From: Oenanthe sinensis
Lineage: Eukaryota > Streptophyta > Magnoliopsida > Apiales > Apiaceae
Length of the DNA: 64,000 bases
NCBI GenBank assembly: GCA_028671895.1
Contig: CM053813.1
Span: forward strand, 45,292,501-45,356,500
Direction of reading: 5' to 3'
In this document: piece by piece, positions 50,305 to 62,715 of the stretch
Layout: every line of letters begins with the position of its first letter
Position numbering within the stretch: position 1 is the stretch's first letter
Notes under the pieces: model-generated
What the model saw: the letters and a program-made list of their open reading frames with translations, nothing else
What the model was told of the DNA's origin: nothing
The model's database searches: none
Translations under genes and position numbers: made by a program

Positions 50305-51351
50305 TAGGCATGAGCATGGTGCGGTTTGGTGCGGTTTGAGCCTCAAACCGCACCGTAACCACTTATGTGCGGCTTTAAAAAATAGAAACCAAAACCAAAC
50401 CAAAAATAATAGGTTCGGTTCGGTTTTAAAAAGTGTGATTTGGTTTTTAATTGGTTCGGTTTCGGTTTTAAAACCATTACTATTTTATTATACTCGTCGT
50501 CTTACATAAATTGAAATTTGAAAAAATAATTAGATTAGCAGCTTATCAATTATATTATGTATTGATGTGCTGTAATATTATATGTTTAGTATTTACATTG
50601 TATAATTACCGTAGAACCTAGATAAATGAATGTTCGATAAATGAATAACTTCGACAATTGAATAAATTCATCCGGTCCCAATTTGGGCAAATGAGTTTAA
50701 TGAATAAACTCTAAATGCATAAACGAATAAATAAAAATGTAGTTTTTATAGGCGCTATGTAAATATAAATAAATAATCACTCTATTTCAAATAATATATT
50801 TTTATTTATATAATATATGAGTAAATTTTATCCAATAATAATTTCTAAACATATTAATAAGTCATATATTTTCGAAAAATATCTCTAAAATGTACATAAA
50901 AGTTATAACTGCGGTGAATTCTAGGTACATTTAAACATAATATATATAAAATAATATAATTAAGAAAAAAGTCTAAAAATATTATTTAAATGAATTAATA
51001 TTCATTTATTGATAAATAAATATTATATTAATTTATCTATAAATAAATAATCTCGTTAAATGAATATATATTTATGGTCCTAAATGTATTCATTTATCGA
51101 GGTTCTACTATAGTTAAAAATATTTAAATTCAAATATAATGATATTATATTATTATTAATATATATATATATAATAATATGTATTATAAATATTAGTGCG
51201 GTTCGGTTCGGTTTCTATTCGGTTCGTAAAAATTTAAAAACCGAACCAAAACCAAAATATCGGTTCGGTTTTTATTCGGTTCGGTTTTTAATCGGTTTCG
51301 TTTTTTTGGTTCGGTTTCATGCGGTTTTCGGTTCGGTTTTGCTCATCCCTA
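50305..51351. mobile_element. Non-autonomous hAT element with 8-bp duplication
   Basis: A perfect 8-bp duplication, CTCGGTGC, lies at 50297-50304 and 51352-51359. The ends are inverted: TAGGCATGAGCA on the left and TAGGGATGAGCA (reverse strand) on the right, 11 of 12 matching. Dense GGTTCGGTTT / AAACCGAACC words lie within 200 bases of both ends, as in plant hAT subterminal regions. No transposase is present. A pogo-like MITE is nested in the middle. Confidence 0.9.
50609..51110. mobile_element. Pogo-like (Emigrant-type) MITE nested in the hAT element
   Basis: The left end GTAGAACCTAGATAAATGAA mirrors the right end, which on the reverse strand reads GTAGAACCTCGATAAATGAA (one mismatch in 20). 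TA flanks both sides (50607-50608, 51111-51112), as expected for Tc1/mariner-pogo elements. The interior contains GGTCCCAATTTGGGCAAATG, similar to that group of MITEs. Length 502 bases, no coding. Confidence 0.8.
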
Positions 51352-51412
51352 CTCGGTGCAGGTTAGACAATGTGCTTGCTTGATCAGATACTGTATTTGT
51401 GCTTCAATAATA

Positions 51413-51645
51413 CTCCATCATTAGTTTTTCACTTTGTTTTTTTGCTATCGGAACTAATTTTTGACCGTAATTTAAAATAACATATAATTAAAATGAATTA
51501 AAATTTTATATTCTTAAAAAGTATATATAATTTATTTTAAAATGTATAAATTTTTAAAATTATAAAAAATTAATTTTTAATTTTCAATTAAAAATTAATT
51601 AATTTGACTTAACAAAATCAAAATGAACAATTAGAGACGAAGTGA
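51413..51645. mobile_element. Stowaway-like MITE, eroded
   Basis: CTCCATCATTAGTTTTTCAC after TA at the left, and AATGAACAATTAGAGACGAA at the right, are loosely inverted. The ends are degraded. Confidence 0.4.
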
Positions 51646-51649
51646 ATAA

Positions 51650-53572
51650 TTGTCAAGTCTAGAATACACGTAAGATATTAATTTCTATATATCTAAATTA
51701 CAAGTAATATAGTGTGCATATTTACCATATATTAATTTCTTATGTTCGGTTAACTAATAACTTTAAATAATTACACACCAATAGACATATTATAATTTGT
51801 TTGAGAGATACTACATGCACACGCGATGATCTAGTCTCTATATATGTAAAAATATTTGGTTAACAGTAATAATAAATATAAGCTATTAAATTGACTGTAA
51901 TAATAATTAGTTTACCAAAAATTAATAGGATTGTATTAAAAATAATCGGAAAATGATACTGTCACGGCATCTCGACTGCTCGGCACTAAAGAAATAATTA
52001 TTTCCATAAAAAATATATATCCAACGTATATTTGCAAGTTTTTGTTTTAGTTTAATTGTGAATCTATAACTGATAGTCTGATACAGTACAATTGTATATA
52101 TATATTCTTAGTGAATTATGGTCTTGCTTTACAATACTATTTGAAAATTTGTAATTAGTTGATCCACGAAAAGACGGGCTGATGTATTTGGATTTATCAA
52201 TAGGACCAGCTTATGTATTTTCTGTTGCAATTACTTAATCTATTACTCTAAAATATTGTGCTAGTTAACTACCAAATCTGTCCGATTTAGGAAAAATTAA
52301 TACCAGCTTCTTATTTTGGATTGTTCTTACATATATAGTTTGTCATATATATGCGCCTATTGTTGTTAAATTACCAATTTTTAATAATTTTAAGATATTA
52401 ATTTTTCATATATATATTTTTGAGTTAGTAAGTGTTTGCTTGGTTTGTAATAAAAAATTAATTCCTATGAAAATTGAATTTCTTTTGAAATTATAATATA
52501 TATATATATATATATGAAGATACATTTTTTATTTAATTAACATAAAATTAACTTTGAAAGGGTAAGTTATCAAGAAATAGGTGGGCAAGTAATTTCACAT
52601 AAAATGTCACTTTTAAAATTTTCAACTAGATAAAAATTTATTATTTAAGAGTTCGAAGGAGTAAAAATAATACTAGTAACTACTATTGCAGCATTGTGAA
52701 TTTACAGAGTTCTAGAAACAATTTTGTGCGCGCGCCCCACACTCTGATGTTTGAATTATAAATTTATAATTGCTTATAATTGCACTTTCATTATTAAAGT
52801 TTTATAAAGTGTCTTTATATGACCAAATTAACCCTATATGCAATGAACAATATAAAATTCAGTTCCTTAGGTCTGCAACGCCGTACATCAAATGATATGA
52901 ATATGAACATTACACTATTCTAGCTAGCTAGTAATACCACTAACTTAATACACGGGGGTTTGTATATCTATAATGATGCTTATTTACAGTTGGTTAATTA
53001 TATGCCTTTCTTTCTTATTTCCCTTTCAAGTGCAAGGTCGATCACGTTTGTTGTTGAGTTCGTTATCAAGCTAGGAATAAACTGTATGTATAATAAATAT
53101 ATACTCTCGTGTTGCTTTAAATACCAAAAGAGTAAAAAGACAAGTCTAAAACAATGTTAGTTGCAGATTTGTTTAGAAAGTGGTTTTGTAAAGTGTTAAA
53201 TATAGAGTGTCGTCAGAATCGATGTATAAAGCGTGCAGAAAATGCAGATGTTAAAAGTGAAATTAAAGAAGAAACATGTTTTACAAATTCATGTCAAGCT
53301 AGACAACATGTATTAAACTTCGTATATTGTTCCACCCCAATACATGTAAATACACGGTTATAGTAACTGATGCAAAAATACTCCTATAAGCCTAACAGAC
53401 AAACATGACTGACTAACATACATAGTGGTAAATACAGTAATTATTTGTGCATCTCTTTCTCGATCCCTTAGCTATACTAAAGGATAAACTACCCGTTTAA
53501 TTAAATCAACTGATTACTAGGTGGTGTTATAATTACAAATAGACACTAATTAGAAATTCCATAGTACTTTAA
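51650..53572. other. Intergenic, no gene seen
   Basis: AT-rich DNA with short chance frames only. The frames at 52960-53363 have no recognisable domain. Confidence 0.5.
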
Positions 53573-53574
53573 TA

Positions 53575-53817
53575 CTCCCTCCGTTCTTAAATTCTTTTCC
53601 TGTTTTGAATTTTGACACTATTCATTACAAGCGGTTGACTACTAATTTATGCATAATTTATAAGATAAAATATAGTCATGAGTGATTTTGTTTGATTCGT
53701 ATTTGTGAATACTTTAATACAGTGAAATTTTTATATTTAATACTAATACAAAATTAAAAATATGCGTTGACAAACGTGTCCAATCAAAACAGCAAACACT
53801 TTAAGGAACAGAGGGAG
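53575..53817. mobile_element. Stowaway MITE
   Basis: Flanked by TA on both sides. The left end CTCCCTCCGTTC and right end GAACAGAGGGAG are inverted with one mismatch, the standard Stowaway terminal repeat. Length 243 bases with an AT-rich interior. Confidence 0.85.
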
Positions 53818-53819
53818 TA

Positions 53820-55084
53820 TTGGAGAAACGTTGTGCACTTTGTTAGATGTTATTCATGGGCTTCATACAGTGATTCATGAATATTAATATTATGGTGTAC
53901 ACAAATATAATATTTTTGTATACATACAAGACACACATACATGGGCTTCGTACAGTGACTGTTCAATTGTAGTAGTTCATTATAGTGTAAACAATATAAT
54001 ATCTTTCTATACATACATGATACAACACACACATACAGCATCAAATCCAGTGCAAACCCGTAATCTCATATTATCAAAAACTTTGCTTATCAACTCTTTA
54101 GTTTTCACTTAACCAAAAAAAAAAAAATCTTTCAAGTTACGATTCATTACTACAATATATAAATCCTAATGAAAATGATAGGTGCCGAATTCTCCCCAAT
54201 CATATTGATTAGCTGGGAATTGTACAGTGTGCTCAGGTTCGAGATTGACAAGTCATTATATTGTTATAGCATTGAAACAAATGTTTAAATTTGTTAGAAG
54301 AAACTATTCACACATATATAGGCCAATAGAATCGACCGCACATAAAGATATGTAATTAAGCAGCAGAATCTTACTAGGTGTTCTGCGACGTATATTGTAT
54401 TAATCCATGAATTCAGTGCCCCGCTTAATGCCTAGTAATAGTAATTAATGCACTGATATCTAGTAACTGAATCACAGTGACATGAGAATACGTACATTCT
54501 TGGCTGACTAGCCGGTACAGCAAATTGTGCAGAATCATTAAGCTATGGCCTTAGAGTGTGCTTTGGAAATGGTAGGATTTAATGGTTCATGCAGTATCTT
54601 AATAAATAAAAAGAGTCTAGTGTGTGTTCATGGTCACATTCTAAACATTATTTTTTTAACACTTTTGTTGATTTGGTTCATTTTTATTGGTTGTGATTTT
54701 TATGTATATAGGGGTACATCATTATTAATGATTAGAAAAATAATTAAAATTTGACACCTAATTAAGCTCTTAATGTGTGCTCATGGCACACATTAGAAAA
54801 ATACTAATAAAAATTGAGATTTTTAGAATAATTGCAGATATGATTATAAGCCATGAATGAGAGGTCTAGTCAAAATACGTCGATCCTCAAGTGGAACCCT
54901 CCACGTACTCCGTTTTAATTTAGATGCTGTGATGCTCCGGAGTCCGGACCACATGCCATATTGCTGCGCGCGCCAAACACTTCTGGAAGGTGTACAACAA
55001 ACACTCACACAGTACTTTGGTATAGTATACAAACACTAGCTAGTACTTACTAGTTAGTAATTATATTTACATTGTTATGAGCCC
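53820..55084. other. Upstream region of bHLH gene 2
   Basis: No supported gene. Holds a short local repeat (CATGGGCTTCATACAGTGA near 53857 and CATGGGCTTCGTACAGTGA near 53941). The last 300 bases are the likely proximal promoter of bHLH gene 2, with a GC-rich patch near 54930-54975. Confidence 0.5.
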
Positions 55085-55092
55085 TATATATA
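55085..55092 (+). promoter_or_regulatory. Candidate TATA box of bHLH gene 2
   Basis: TATATATA in GCCCTATATATACACTCG, 162 bases before the start codon, close to the 187-base spacing seen in gene 1. Confidence 0.6.
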
Positions 55093-55246
55093 CACTCGTT
55101 TATGCCCCCTTCAAATCCTCAACATCGATCTTTCATTACAACACTACCTTTTATCTACTTATACTTTTTTTTCTATAAATCTTGAATTTTCTCCCTACCA
55201 TAAATTTTCTAAATAAGTACTACTTATCAACTAAACATAATCACAT

Positions 55247-56722
55247 ATGGAAGAAATTATCTCTTCTTCTTCTTCTTCGTCATTCCTTTGTCATGGCAGT
55301 CCATCACCAACAATTCAACAACGACTACAATTTATCCTCCAAAACCGACCCGAATGGTGGATGTACTACATCTTTTGGCAAACCTCAAAAGACAGTGCTA
55401 CTGAGCGCTTTGTTTTGTCATGGGGTGATGGCCAATTTCGGGGTTCCAAAGATTTGATGCTCAAATCTGCTAATGGTGGTGCCCCAAATATTAATGCTAA
55501 CAATATTGGATTCGAGTTGGAGAGGCGAAAGGTTGCCAAAGGGATTCAATCTCTCTTCACTGACACCATAACCAGCGGAGTTGATGGCGTGGTTGTGGAC
55601 AGTGAATTTCCTGATTCCGAGTGGTTTTTTATGGTGTCCGTGACCAGGTCATTTGTGGCTGGAGAGGATAACATTGTTGGCCGGACATTCAGTTCCGGCT
55701 CCTATGTATGGTTGGTTGGTGACCAGGATCTTCAGTTCAATGCATGTGACCGAGCAAAAGAAGCTTATCTTCATGGGGTTAAAACACTTGTTTGTATTTC
55801 AACTCCATGTGGTATAATTGAGCTTGGTTCCTCATATGCTATCAAAGAGGACTGGGGTCTAGTCCACCTAGCCAAGTCTGTTTTTTGCCCTGACGGTGCA
55901 AACATGAACATGAACACTAGTCCACCAGCTCATCCAAATCCCAATCGAAGTCTCTCTTTCTTGGATATCAATGCTGGATTTCCAAGAGAACATATAAAGA
56001 GTACTAATTCAGGTGGAGATGAAGATAACATGGAAAAACAAGCAAAAATGGCACGATCATCTTCAGATTTCGAAAGCCCTCTCGATAACCGCCATGAGAT
56101 GACAATGAACACGAGATCTTTTAACAAGAGAGGAAGAAGGACAGTAGCTTCCGGGAGAGAACTGGCACAAAACCATGTGGAAGCAGAGAGACTGCGCAGG
56201 GAAAAGCTCAACCATCGATTCTATGCTCTTCGGAGCGTGGTTCCAAACGTATCAAGAATGGACAAAGCATCTTTACTCGGAGATGCAGTCACGTATATCA
56301 AGGAACTCAAGTCAAAAGTCGAGGAATTGGATGGAAAACTCCGCGAAGAAGAGAGAAAATCAAGATACACTACAGATGCAGTTTATCATGATACATGTGC
56401 CACTCAAAGCACATCAACTACAACTCATGTATATAACGCATCCGCTGCTAGATCCTCCGTCTTAAATTATGGGCCCATTCAAATGGAAGTTGACATCAAG
56501 ATTCTCGGGTCACAAGCTATGATCCATGTACAAAGTCCTGACGTAAACTATCCTTGGGCAAGATTAATGGATGCACTTAGAATGCTGGAATTTCGAGTTC
56601 ATCACGCAAGTGTGTCCAGTGTGAAAGACCTCATCCTTCAAGATGTGGTTATTAAGGTTCCAGCTGGTTTGACAAATGAAGAAGGATTGAAATCTGCAAT
56701 ACTAGGAACTTTGCAGATTTAA
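55247..56722 (+). CDS. bHLH14: bHLH transcription factor, subgroup IIId (bHLH14/JAM-like), copy 2
   Basis: A complete intronless frame of 491 residues and the tandem paralogue of the gene at 28123. The first 75 residues differ at about 13 positions, and the bHLH block at only a handful. The bHLH-MYC N-domain spans 22-212 and a basic KRGRR patch lies at 294-298. The E-box triad is His310, Glu314, Arg318, followed by MDKASLLGDAVTYIKELKSK. An ACT-like end spans 410-490. Differences from copy 1: no Gln/Pro stretch after residue 80, a shorter variable middle, and a longer Thr/Ser/Ala linker (386-404) before the ACT-like part. By family knowledge it would act in the nucleus on G/E-box promoters in jasmonate signalling, usually as a negative regulator. 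No disabling change is visible. A canonical AATAAA follows at 56943. Confidence 0.95.
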   Translation: MEEIISSSSSSSFLCHGSPSPTIQQRLQFILQNRPEWWMYYIFWQTSKDSATERFVLSWGDGQFRGSKDLMLKSANGGAPNINANNIGFELERRKVAKGIQSLFTDTITSGVDGVVVDSEFPDSEWFFMVSVTRSFVAGEDNIVGRTFSSGSYVWLVGDQDLQFNACDRAKEAYLHGVKTLVCISTPCGIIELGSSYAIKEDWGLVHLAKSVFCPDGANMNMNTSPPAHPNPNRSLSFLDINAGFPREHIKSTNSGGDEDNMEKQAKMARSSSDFESPLDNRHEMTMNTRSFNKRGRRTVASGRELAQNHVEAERLRREKLNHRFYALRSVVPNVSRMDKASLLGDAVTYIKELKSKVEELDGKLREEERKSRYTTDAVYHDTCATQSTSTTTHVYNASAARSSVLNYGPIQMEVDIKILGSQAMIHVQSPDVNYPWARLMDALRMLEFRVHHASVSSVKDLILQDVVIKVPAGLTNEEGLKSAILGTLQI

Positions 56723-56942
56723 TATGACTATAACTCATGGTTCTTCTCATGTGCAAGACTTCCACATCTGTATTGGGAATTGATCGATCTAACTGACGAT
56801 CGATTTATTTACTTAGGAATGCTGTATTTTTAACTATCCTAGTCAATTAGGGAATGTATGTTATGATCTAGTAGCTTGGTGCATGTTCTATTTTTCATTT
56901 CTTTTGCATCATGTTTGCCTTTGCTTCTGCAGTTCTGCATGT

Positions 56943-56948
56943 AATAAA
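56943..56948 (+). terminator. Polyadenylation signal of bHLH gene 2
   Basis: AATAAA 221 bases after the stop codon, followed by T-rich sequence, consistent with a plant 3' UTR of usual length. Confidence 0.5.
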
Positions 56949-56999
56949 ATTTATTTGATTTCTTCCATTCTATTCGCACCTGTCTTTTTCTGGAAAGAG

Positions 57000-59060
57000 T
57001 TCTGCAACAATTTCTTATTCTTTTCCTCATTTAAAGAATAATTTCGAAAATATTTAACAGAGATTCTCCGCTCATATGAAACTGTCTGTGCATTTTTATT
57101 TCCCTCACAAAAAAAATTGGGAGAATAATAGTTTACACAGCAGACAGAACTTTGGCCCAATAAAAATGGACTTGATAATTCAACATTACTTTCTTTTAGC
57201 AGAGTACATTAGTTAAAGCTCAAACTTGGGCCTAGATATTATTTGGTATAGAGATAACTTAAACGGATCTCATCACCTCGGCCCAACCTATCTTTGTCCA
57301 TTGTTTTCCAGGCAAATTGTTTAATAACTCATAAATTCTGGTTATAATAATCAATTAAACAACTGGTAGATAAATACTAAGAATAACGAATGAGAGGAAT
57401 AGTAATGATACTCGTATTATTTACTTCTCAAATAGAATGCATGCCAAACAAAATATACACTATCAATATATACAGGAATAAAGAATCTCATTTAACCAAC
57501 AAAAATTATTTCTTTGTTTTTAACTTATTATTTCATTTATTATTTATGGACCTTCGGGACATCCAAGTCGCTAAGATAGTTAAAATAGTAAAGTAGTGAT
57601 GAATCCCGTTAGTAATATGGGTCCTATAAAAAGTCCATCTATTCCTAGTCTTCAATGGAAATCAAAAAAATTGATCCATTTATATTCCTCGATTAGTTGG
57701 ATTAATGGATCATTCAATTAAAGTGATAACAAAATGCTCAAGTCGTTAGCAGGAGTTTTAAAATACATATACATATAGTATACCGTTCTCAGATTGGCCA
57801 TCAATTTTTAGTACTTAAACACATATCTAGATTTCATTCTTAAAAACTCCTAGCTACTAGAGACAAATCAAAGGCTACTTTTTTAGAGTTGTTTCCAGCT
57901 CACACCATGGTAGTGTTAGATATTTTAGTATAATTGAATTGACTAGTTGATCAATATAATTGTAATATTTCATCGAACAAGTCGGGAGAGTGCGGAGTGC
58001 ATGCTTGTTTGAATATATTATGATTTTCGGTATTAACGGGGTCCGGGGACAGCGCCCCTGGCTGGAGTCTGAATGTTAGTGTTGTACATAAATTTTATTT
58101 TTAACTCCAAAAGTAATGTCTTTTAGACACAACTGCAGACCTCAAAAACATGTTTGTTGGACACCTATATAATACTTGCAAGTGTTTTGGTCATGTTACT
58201 GAGAAAAAAGGTTGTAGAAATCACATAAAATACATAATCATTCTTTGTTCTTGCATTCTGATTTTATCCGGTTGAAAAGTTTGGATAACCAACAAATTGT
58301 TTCAATCTGAAATTGTTTGTCAAGACTTCAGAATAATCCAAGTTATCATCAACTTTTCACTACACGTGGTAAAGGTGCCGTGACAGAATTTGAAAAGTTA
58401 AAATCTTTGATGCATGACCCAGTTGGAAAAGAGTCACATAGAGGAATTAAAGCCTTAGATATGATGCAAACTTGACAAGAGATTAACTTGTAGTGCTAAA
58501 ATTTGGTAGGAGTTCTAAACATAAAATTTATATTCTAAGTGTTATTCCGCCGGGTGAAAGTTTATTCAATTAGGACTCAACAATATTCAAAATCAAATAT
58601 TTGGAAGATGATCTTGTAGGTAATATGGTGCAGGCATGTAGTCGATATGAGAGGCGCTCCGTGTGAATATACGAGATATTCATAGAGTCTTGTGTCTAAA
58701 GTTTAAATATCCGTAGAGCCTTGTGTCTAAAGTTTTCCTGATACTGTGATGTGATCAAGCAGCGTGTCTCGTGAATGATAGTAATCACTAGATTTGTGGT
58801 TCTTAATTTGAGAGAACAATTGTTAGGTGATGTCAAGTACCCGAATTAACAATAATCCTCCTTTATATATATAAGCAGTCAGTTAACTCATGTTTTTAAA
58901 ATGCGTCCAAATATAACTTCGTGCCAACAAATTTCCATACATTAAAAATGCTCTTAATTCTTTTTTTTTTGACTTACAATATCCTTAATTACTTGAAATA
59001 ATGACCTTTTAAAATAAGTTGTTTTAATGAAAAACAGCCTAAACCCTTTAGCATTATATT
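57000..59060. other. 3' flank of bHLH gene 2 and intergenic DNA
   Basis: No gene supported. A GC-rich patch, GGGGTCCGGGGACAGCGCCC (58040-58059), looks like a fragment of a dispersed repeat. A local direct repeat with core AGAGTCTTGTGTCTAAAGTT / AGAGCCTTGTGTCTAAAGTT is at about 58685-58735. Confidence 0.45.
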
Positions 59061-59269
59061 CAAATGATACTTCAGTACTGAAGCCACTCATGAATTACTT
59101 TACTAGTTATAGATGTATATTATGTACCTGCAATATTAAACATAGTTAACAATAACAGTTCTGAGACTTCTAACGTCAGAAGGTACCGCAATATTGCCCA
59201 AGGCTTAAGTAGTGTATACTGTATGATGATGCTACCACGTGTTTTAATAAAAAAACCATCTGGAAAGAA

Positions 59270-59580
59270 AAGAAGAAAAGATCACTTTTTCAGTCCGAGA
59301 TTGGAAGTTTATACATTAATTTTTCTGTTCTCTTGACAATATGAATCATTGGCAAACCCGAAATTAAAGGCTTTAATTTTGCAGCATGCCGAAGCAATTG
59401 TCCAGAAACTTGTGTGAGAAAACAGAGTACTCATACTTAGCAAAGAAAAAGAAAATAGAGTACTCTGTAGTCAGTATTTACAAATAGGTCGAATAGTTCT
59501 GTCTGCTCTTCCCCAAATTATCTCGTCTTTCTGTTTTGGAACTACCATTTAATTTGATACTCGCTATCATTATGATACGA
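59270..59580 (+). repeat. Duplicated non-coding block A, copy 3
   Basis: Third copy of block A: CAGTCCGAGATTGGAAG, GGCTTTAATTTTGCAGCA, TTGTCCAG, TCTCGTCTTT, TTTGGAACT in order. It lies about 2.5 kb after the stop of bHLH gene 2. Confidence 0.7.
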
Positions 59581-59624
59581 TTCTCAGAAATGTATATGTA
59601 TTATCAGAAATGTATATGTATGTA

Positions 59625-59805
59625 CTCCTTCCGTCTCTTTTACCAATGAAAAATTTTAAAAATAAGTTGTGGAGTCAAATATGGGAAATAGGAGAAAATG
59701 GTAATATTAAAAAAATATGTAAAAAAATATATTAAAATAAGATATGAACAACTATTTTGAGACAATTTTTTTTTGATAAGCGTGTAAAAGAGGACGTTGG
59801 GAAAA
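59625..59805. mobile_element. Stowaway-like MITE
   Basis: CTCCTTCCGTCTCTTTTACC after TA at the left and GTGTAAAAGAGGACGTTGGG at the right are inverted with differences. Length is about 180 bases. Just left of it AGAAATGTATATGTA is repeated twice (59587-59620). Confidence 0.5.
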
Positions 59806-60054
59806 TATCATCACTTCTGTGCGCTTGTGGAAACACTAATCTTTCATATAAGTTACGTACCTTCCCGTGAAATACTGTGCTTATCGGTACTTATTCAGCA
59901 ATTATTCCCTTGGAAACACTAATTGTTCATGCAAGTTATGTGATATATATGAAAAAATTAATATTTTTAATGAATTGTTATTTTATATTTATATAGGGCT
60001 TTGAAGGATTTCTCCAAAAAATATTATTTTATACATTTAGCAATAATATTAATT

Positions 60055-60139
60055 TATCATATTGATCCAAGTCCAGAAACAATTATTATTTAATCGAGAT
60101 TATTAATTTATGGAATATTCATTTATCGAGAATTTACTG
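60055..60139. mobile_element. Pogo-like MITE fragment
   Basis: The right end ATTTATCGAGAATTTACTG followed by TA matches the end type of the nested MITE at 50609-51110. The left end was not found. Confidence 0.4.
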
Positions 60140-60571
60140 TACTTAATTAGTTGTGAACTTGAAAACCTCTGATTATGTAAAAAAAAAAATATTAGCTTCC
60201 TGGTTTTACTTAATAAAATCGCATAACTAGGGGCCAAAAAGCATATATCAAGAGAAAGACTTTTTGGCTGCAAGGTACAACAAAAGAACGTTAGGAAAAA
60301 CTGAAAAGAAAGATATTGGGTTTTTGTGCTCAGTAAAGTGAAACATTATATTTCAATCGAGTCGTTTTGATAAAAACACTAGTTTAATGTGTATATATAT
60401 AATAACTATATATATGAAAAATTGTATAAATGAATGACTGGTTGTATAATAGCATTGCGTTGATTGGATTTGAACTTCAAAATTTATGTTACATCGATCA
60501 GGCCAGAGACACACAAATGCATAAAAACTAACTTCTGCGTATAAGCGTAAAATGTGTGCTCAGATTGATTT

Positions 60572-60651
60572 CAACGTTTGTACGTGTCACAGTCCTGATT
60601 TGGCAATGGTCCAACGTTTGTTCGTGTCACAGTCCTGATTTGTCAATGGTC
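60572..60651 (+). repeat. Tandem 40-bp duplication
   Basis: Two head-to-tail 40-base units starting CAACGTTTG, with two differences between them (A/T and G/T), each ending CAATGGTC. Confidence 0.9.
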
Positions 60652-60719
60652 CAGTACATACTCATTAGCTTCCTGAAATTTTACCTACTGAAATTAGACC
60701 ATCTTCCCGGGCCCGGCCG

Positions 60720-60990
60720 CATGATGGTAAGAAGTTGGCTGGCTGTGAAATTTCAAACGTTATCTTAGGGATGCACCATTTTTCAGCATAATTTCAGGCC
60801 ACAAGTGATTAATTATTACAACATCAACTAGCCTACAGTACCGGCCACATCTTAATGAGACTTTCATTTTGTTCATGTTTAATACTACTACGTACTCCTA
60901 TATGTAGCTCTAGAAGGAGATCCTACAATTATGATCTTGCGAGAATTGAATGATTAGGTTGTTATGATTGTACTTTGACTTAAATGTTTG
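60720..60990 (+). repeat. Duplicated non-coding block B, copy 3
   Basis: Matches 44640-44900 in ordered runs (see that entry). It lies about 4 kb after the stop of bHLH gene 2. Confidence 0.72.
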
Positions 60991-61653
60991 TGGTTCTGTA
61001 ATCACCCGAGATTATAAATATGAAAATTCCAAATCTTCTGAACTAGCTAGCTACTAGATTACAACTAACTTATGAGCTCAAAGTTAATATTTTTAATGAT
61101 TTTTTAATGATTTTCCTTTCAGTTATATAAATATGGATTATATTTTATACTATAAATATATATAAAGTTAGGCTCAAATGAGAATTAGTTCTCCGGAAAA
61201 TTAGTATGTTTTCTTCTTTCATAACACGTGTTCTATAAGCATTTTTCACTATTTTTTTCTCCAAATGCATAATTTAGTCTTCTAGTTATGTTTTTATTTA
61301 CAGAACACGTGTGTTCTTATGAAAATTGTGATATTTTTAACGAAATGAGAAATGTAGTACTAGTATAGTACGTTTTGTAAATCGTGTTCTATAAACATTT
61401 TCATTACTTTTTTTAAGAATTTAATGAATTTTCTCATATAATTGTGTTTGTATTTACAGAATATATGTATTTTAAATAAAAAGTGTGATGATTTTTATAA
61501 AATAAAAAGTATTCTCCAAAATTCTCCAATGGAGTAATTCTCCGTAGAGCCCAACTCATAATATATATTACGTAAGTAATTAGGACTAAAAAAACTACTT
61601 AATTGATCAATAAAACGTTAGGCTTAAGGCAAAAGCCATCGGAGGAGCTGTTA

Positions 61654-62433
61654 GAGCATCTCCGACCGTTCTAAATCTTTGGCTATAATAGTGATGTGGT
61701 AGGTGAACAGTACAAAATATACATAACAGTACAAAAAAGAATCTCTCCAATGCATTAAAGCATTTGGCTAAAATTTTGGTCATTCTCCCATTGTTGGCTA
61801 TACATGTCAAAGTACTACAGATCTGTAGTAATTGACACATCATCTCTCGCTGCGTTCCATTTCCTCTCCCGCTGATATCTTCCTCTCTCCCGCTAGTTTC
61901 TTCCAACAGGTATGTCTTCCATCAATGTAAAAATTGTATAAATTAGAGTTCATATGATTTTTTTTGCACAAATTAGGGATTATTAGTTTGTTGCCAATAT
62001 TTTGATTTTAAGATCATTTATACAAATTAGGGATTATTGGTTTTGATGGGTTGAATTATCTTGTTCACATATATGCAACTAGATCTTTATTTGACTTCTC
62101 ACAATTTATATTTTTGTTATGTTTACTGTCATTGGAAGAGAGAACAAGATAAATTAAAGAAAATGAGTTAATTTTAGTTGTTATATTTTGCAAGTATAAT
62201 TAAACATGACACATAGTTTTAGCCAATTTATATATTTTGCAGAAGTCTCGATAGCAACTTTTTTGTTCTGACAGCAACTTTACAGCAACTTTTCTGTTTT
62301 TGACAGCAACTTTTCTGTTCTTGACAGCAACTTTTCAAAATATAGCCAACCACTTTACATATTCAGCAAAATTTAGCCAACCACTATTCTATATTATTAT
62401 AGACAATCATAGTCAACCCCATTGGAGATGCTC
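61654..62433. mobile_element. PIF/Harbinger-like MITE
   Basis: TTA duplicated at 61651-61653 and 62434-62436. The left end GAGCATCTCCGACCGT and the right end, reverse strand GAGCATCTCCAATGGG, are inverted repeats of the PIF/Harbinger style. Length 780 bases. The interior holds four or five tandem copies of a unit containing GACAGCAACTTTTCTGTT (62260-62340) and two AGCCAACCACT words. No transposase. Confidence 0.75.
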
Positions 62434-62449
62434 TTAATGGACTGTTATA

Positions 62450-62696
62450 CTCCATCCGTTCTCTTTTACACCTAATTTAATGCGCATAAAAAATATAGTT
62501 AGATAAATTATTTTTTAAAATTTCTTATTTCTAAATAAAAATTTAGATATTAAATTTTTATAAAAAAAGAAAATTTAAAAAATTAATTTTTATATAAAAA
62601 AGAAAATTTCAAAATTAGTTTGTCTAAATATATTTTCTATACGCGTTAAATTACATGTAAAAAATGAAAAAAATAAATAAAAGGGGACGGAGGAAG
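62450..62696. mobile_element. Stowaway MITE
   Basis: TA on both sides. The left end CTCCATCCGTTCTCTTTTAC and right end AAAAGGGGACGGAGGAAG are inverted. Length 247 bases. It starts 16 bases after the Harbinger-like element ends. Confidence 0.8.
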
Positions 62697-62715
62697 TATG
62701 TTATTGGAATTTAAT

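Noticed and set aside
58020..58070. GC-rich word GGGGTCCGGGGACAGCGCCC as a regulatory site
   Set aside because: Looks like a fragment of a dispersed repeat; no neighbouring gene or paired end supports a function.
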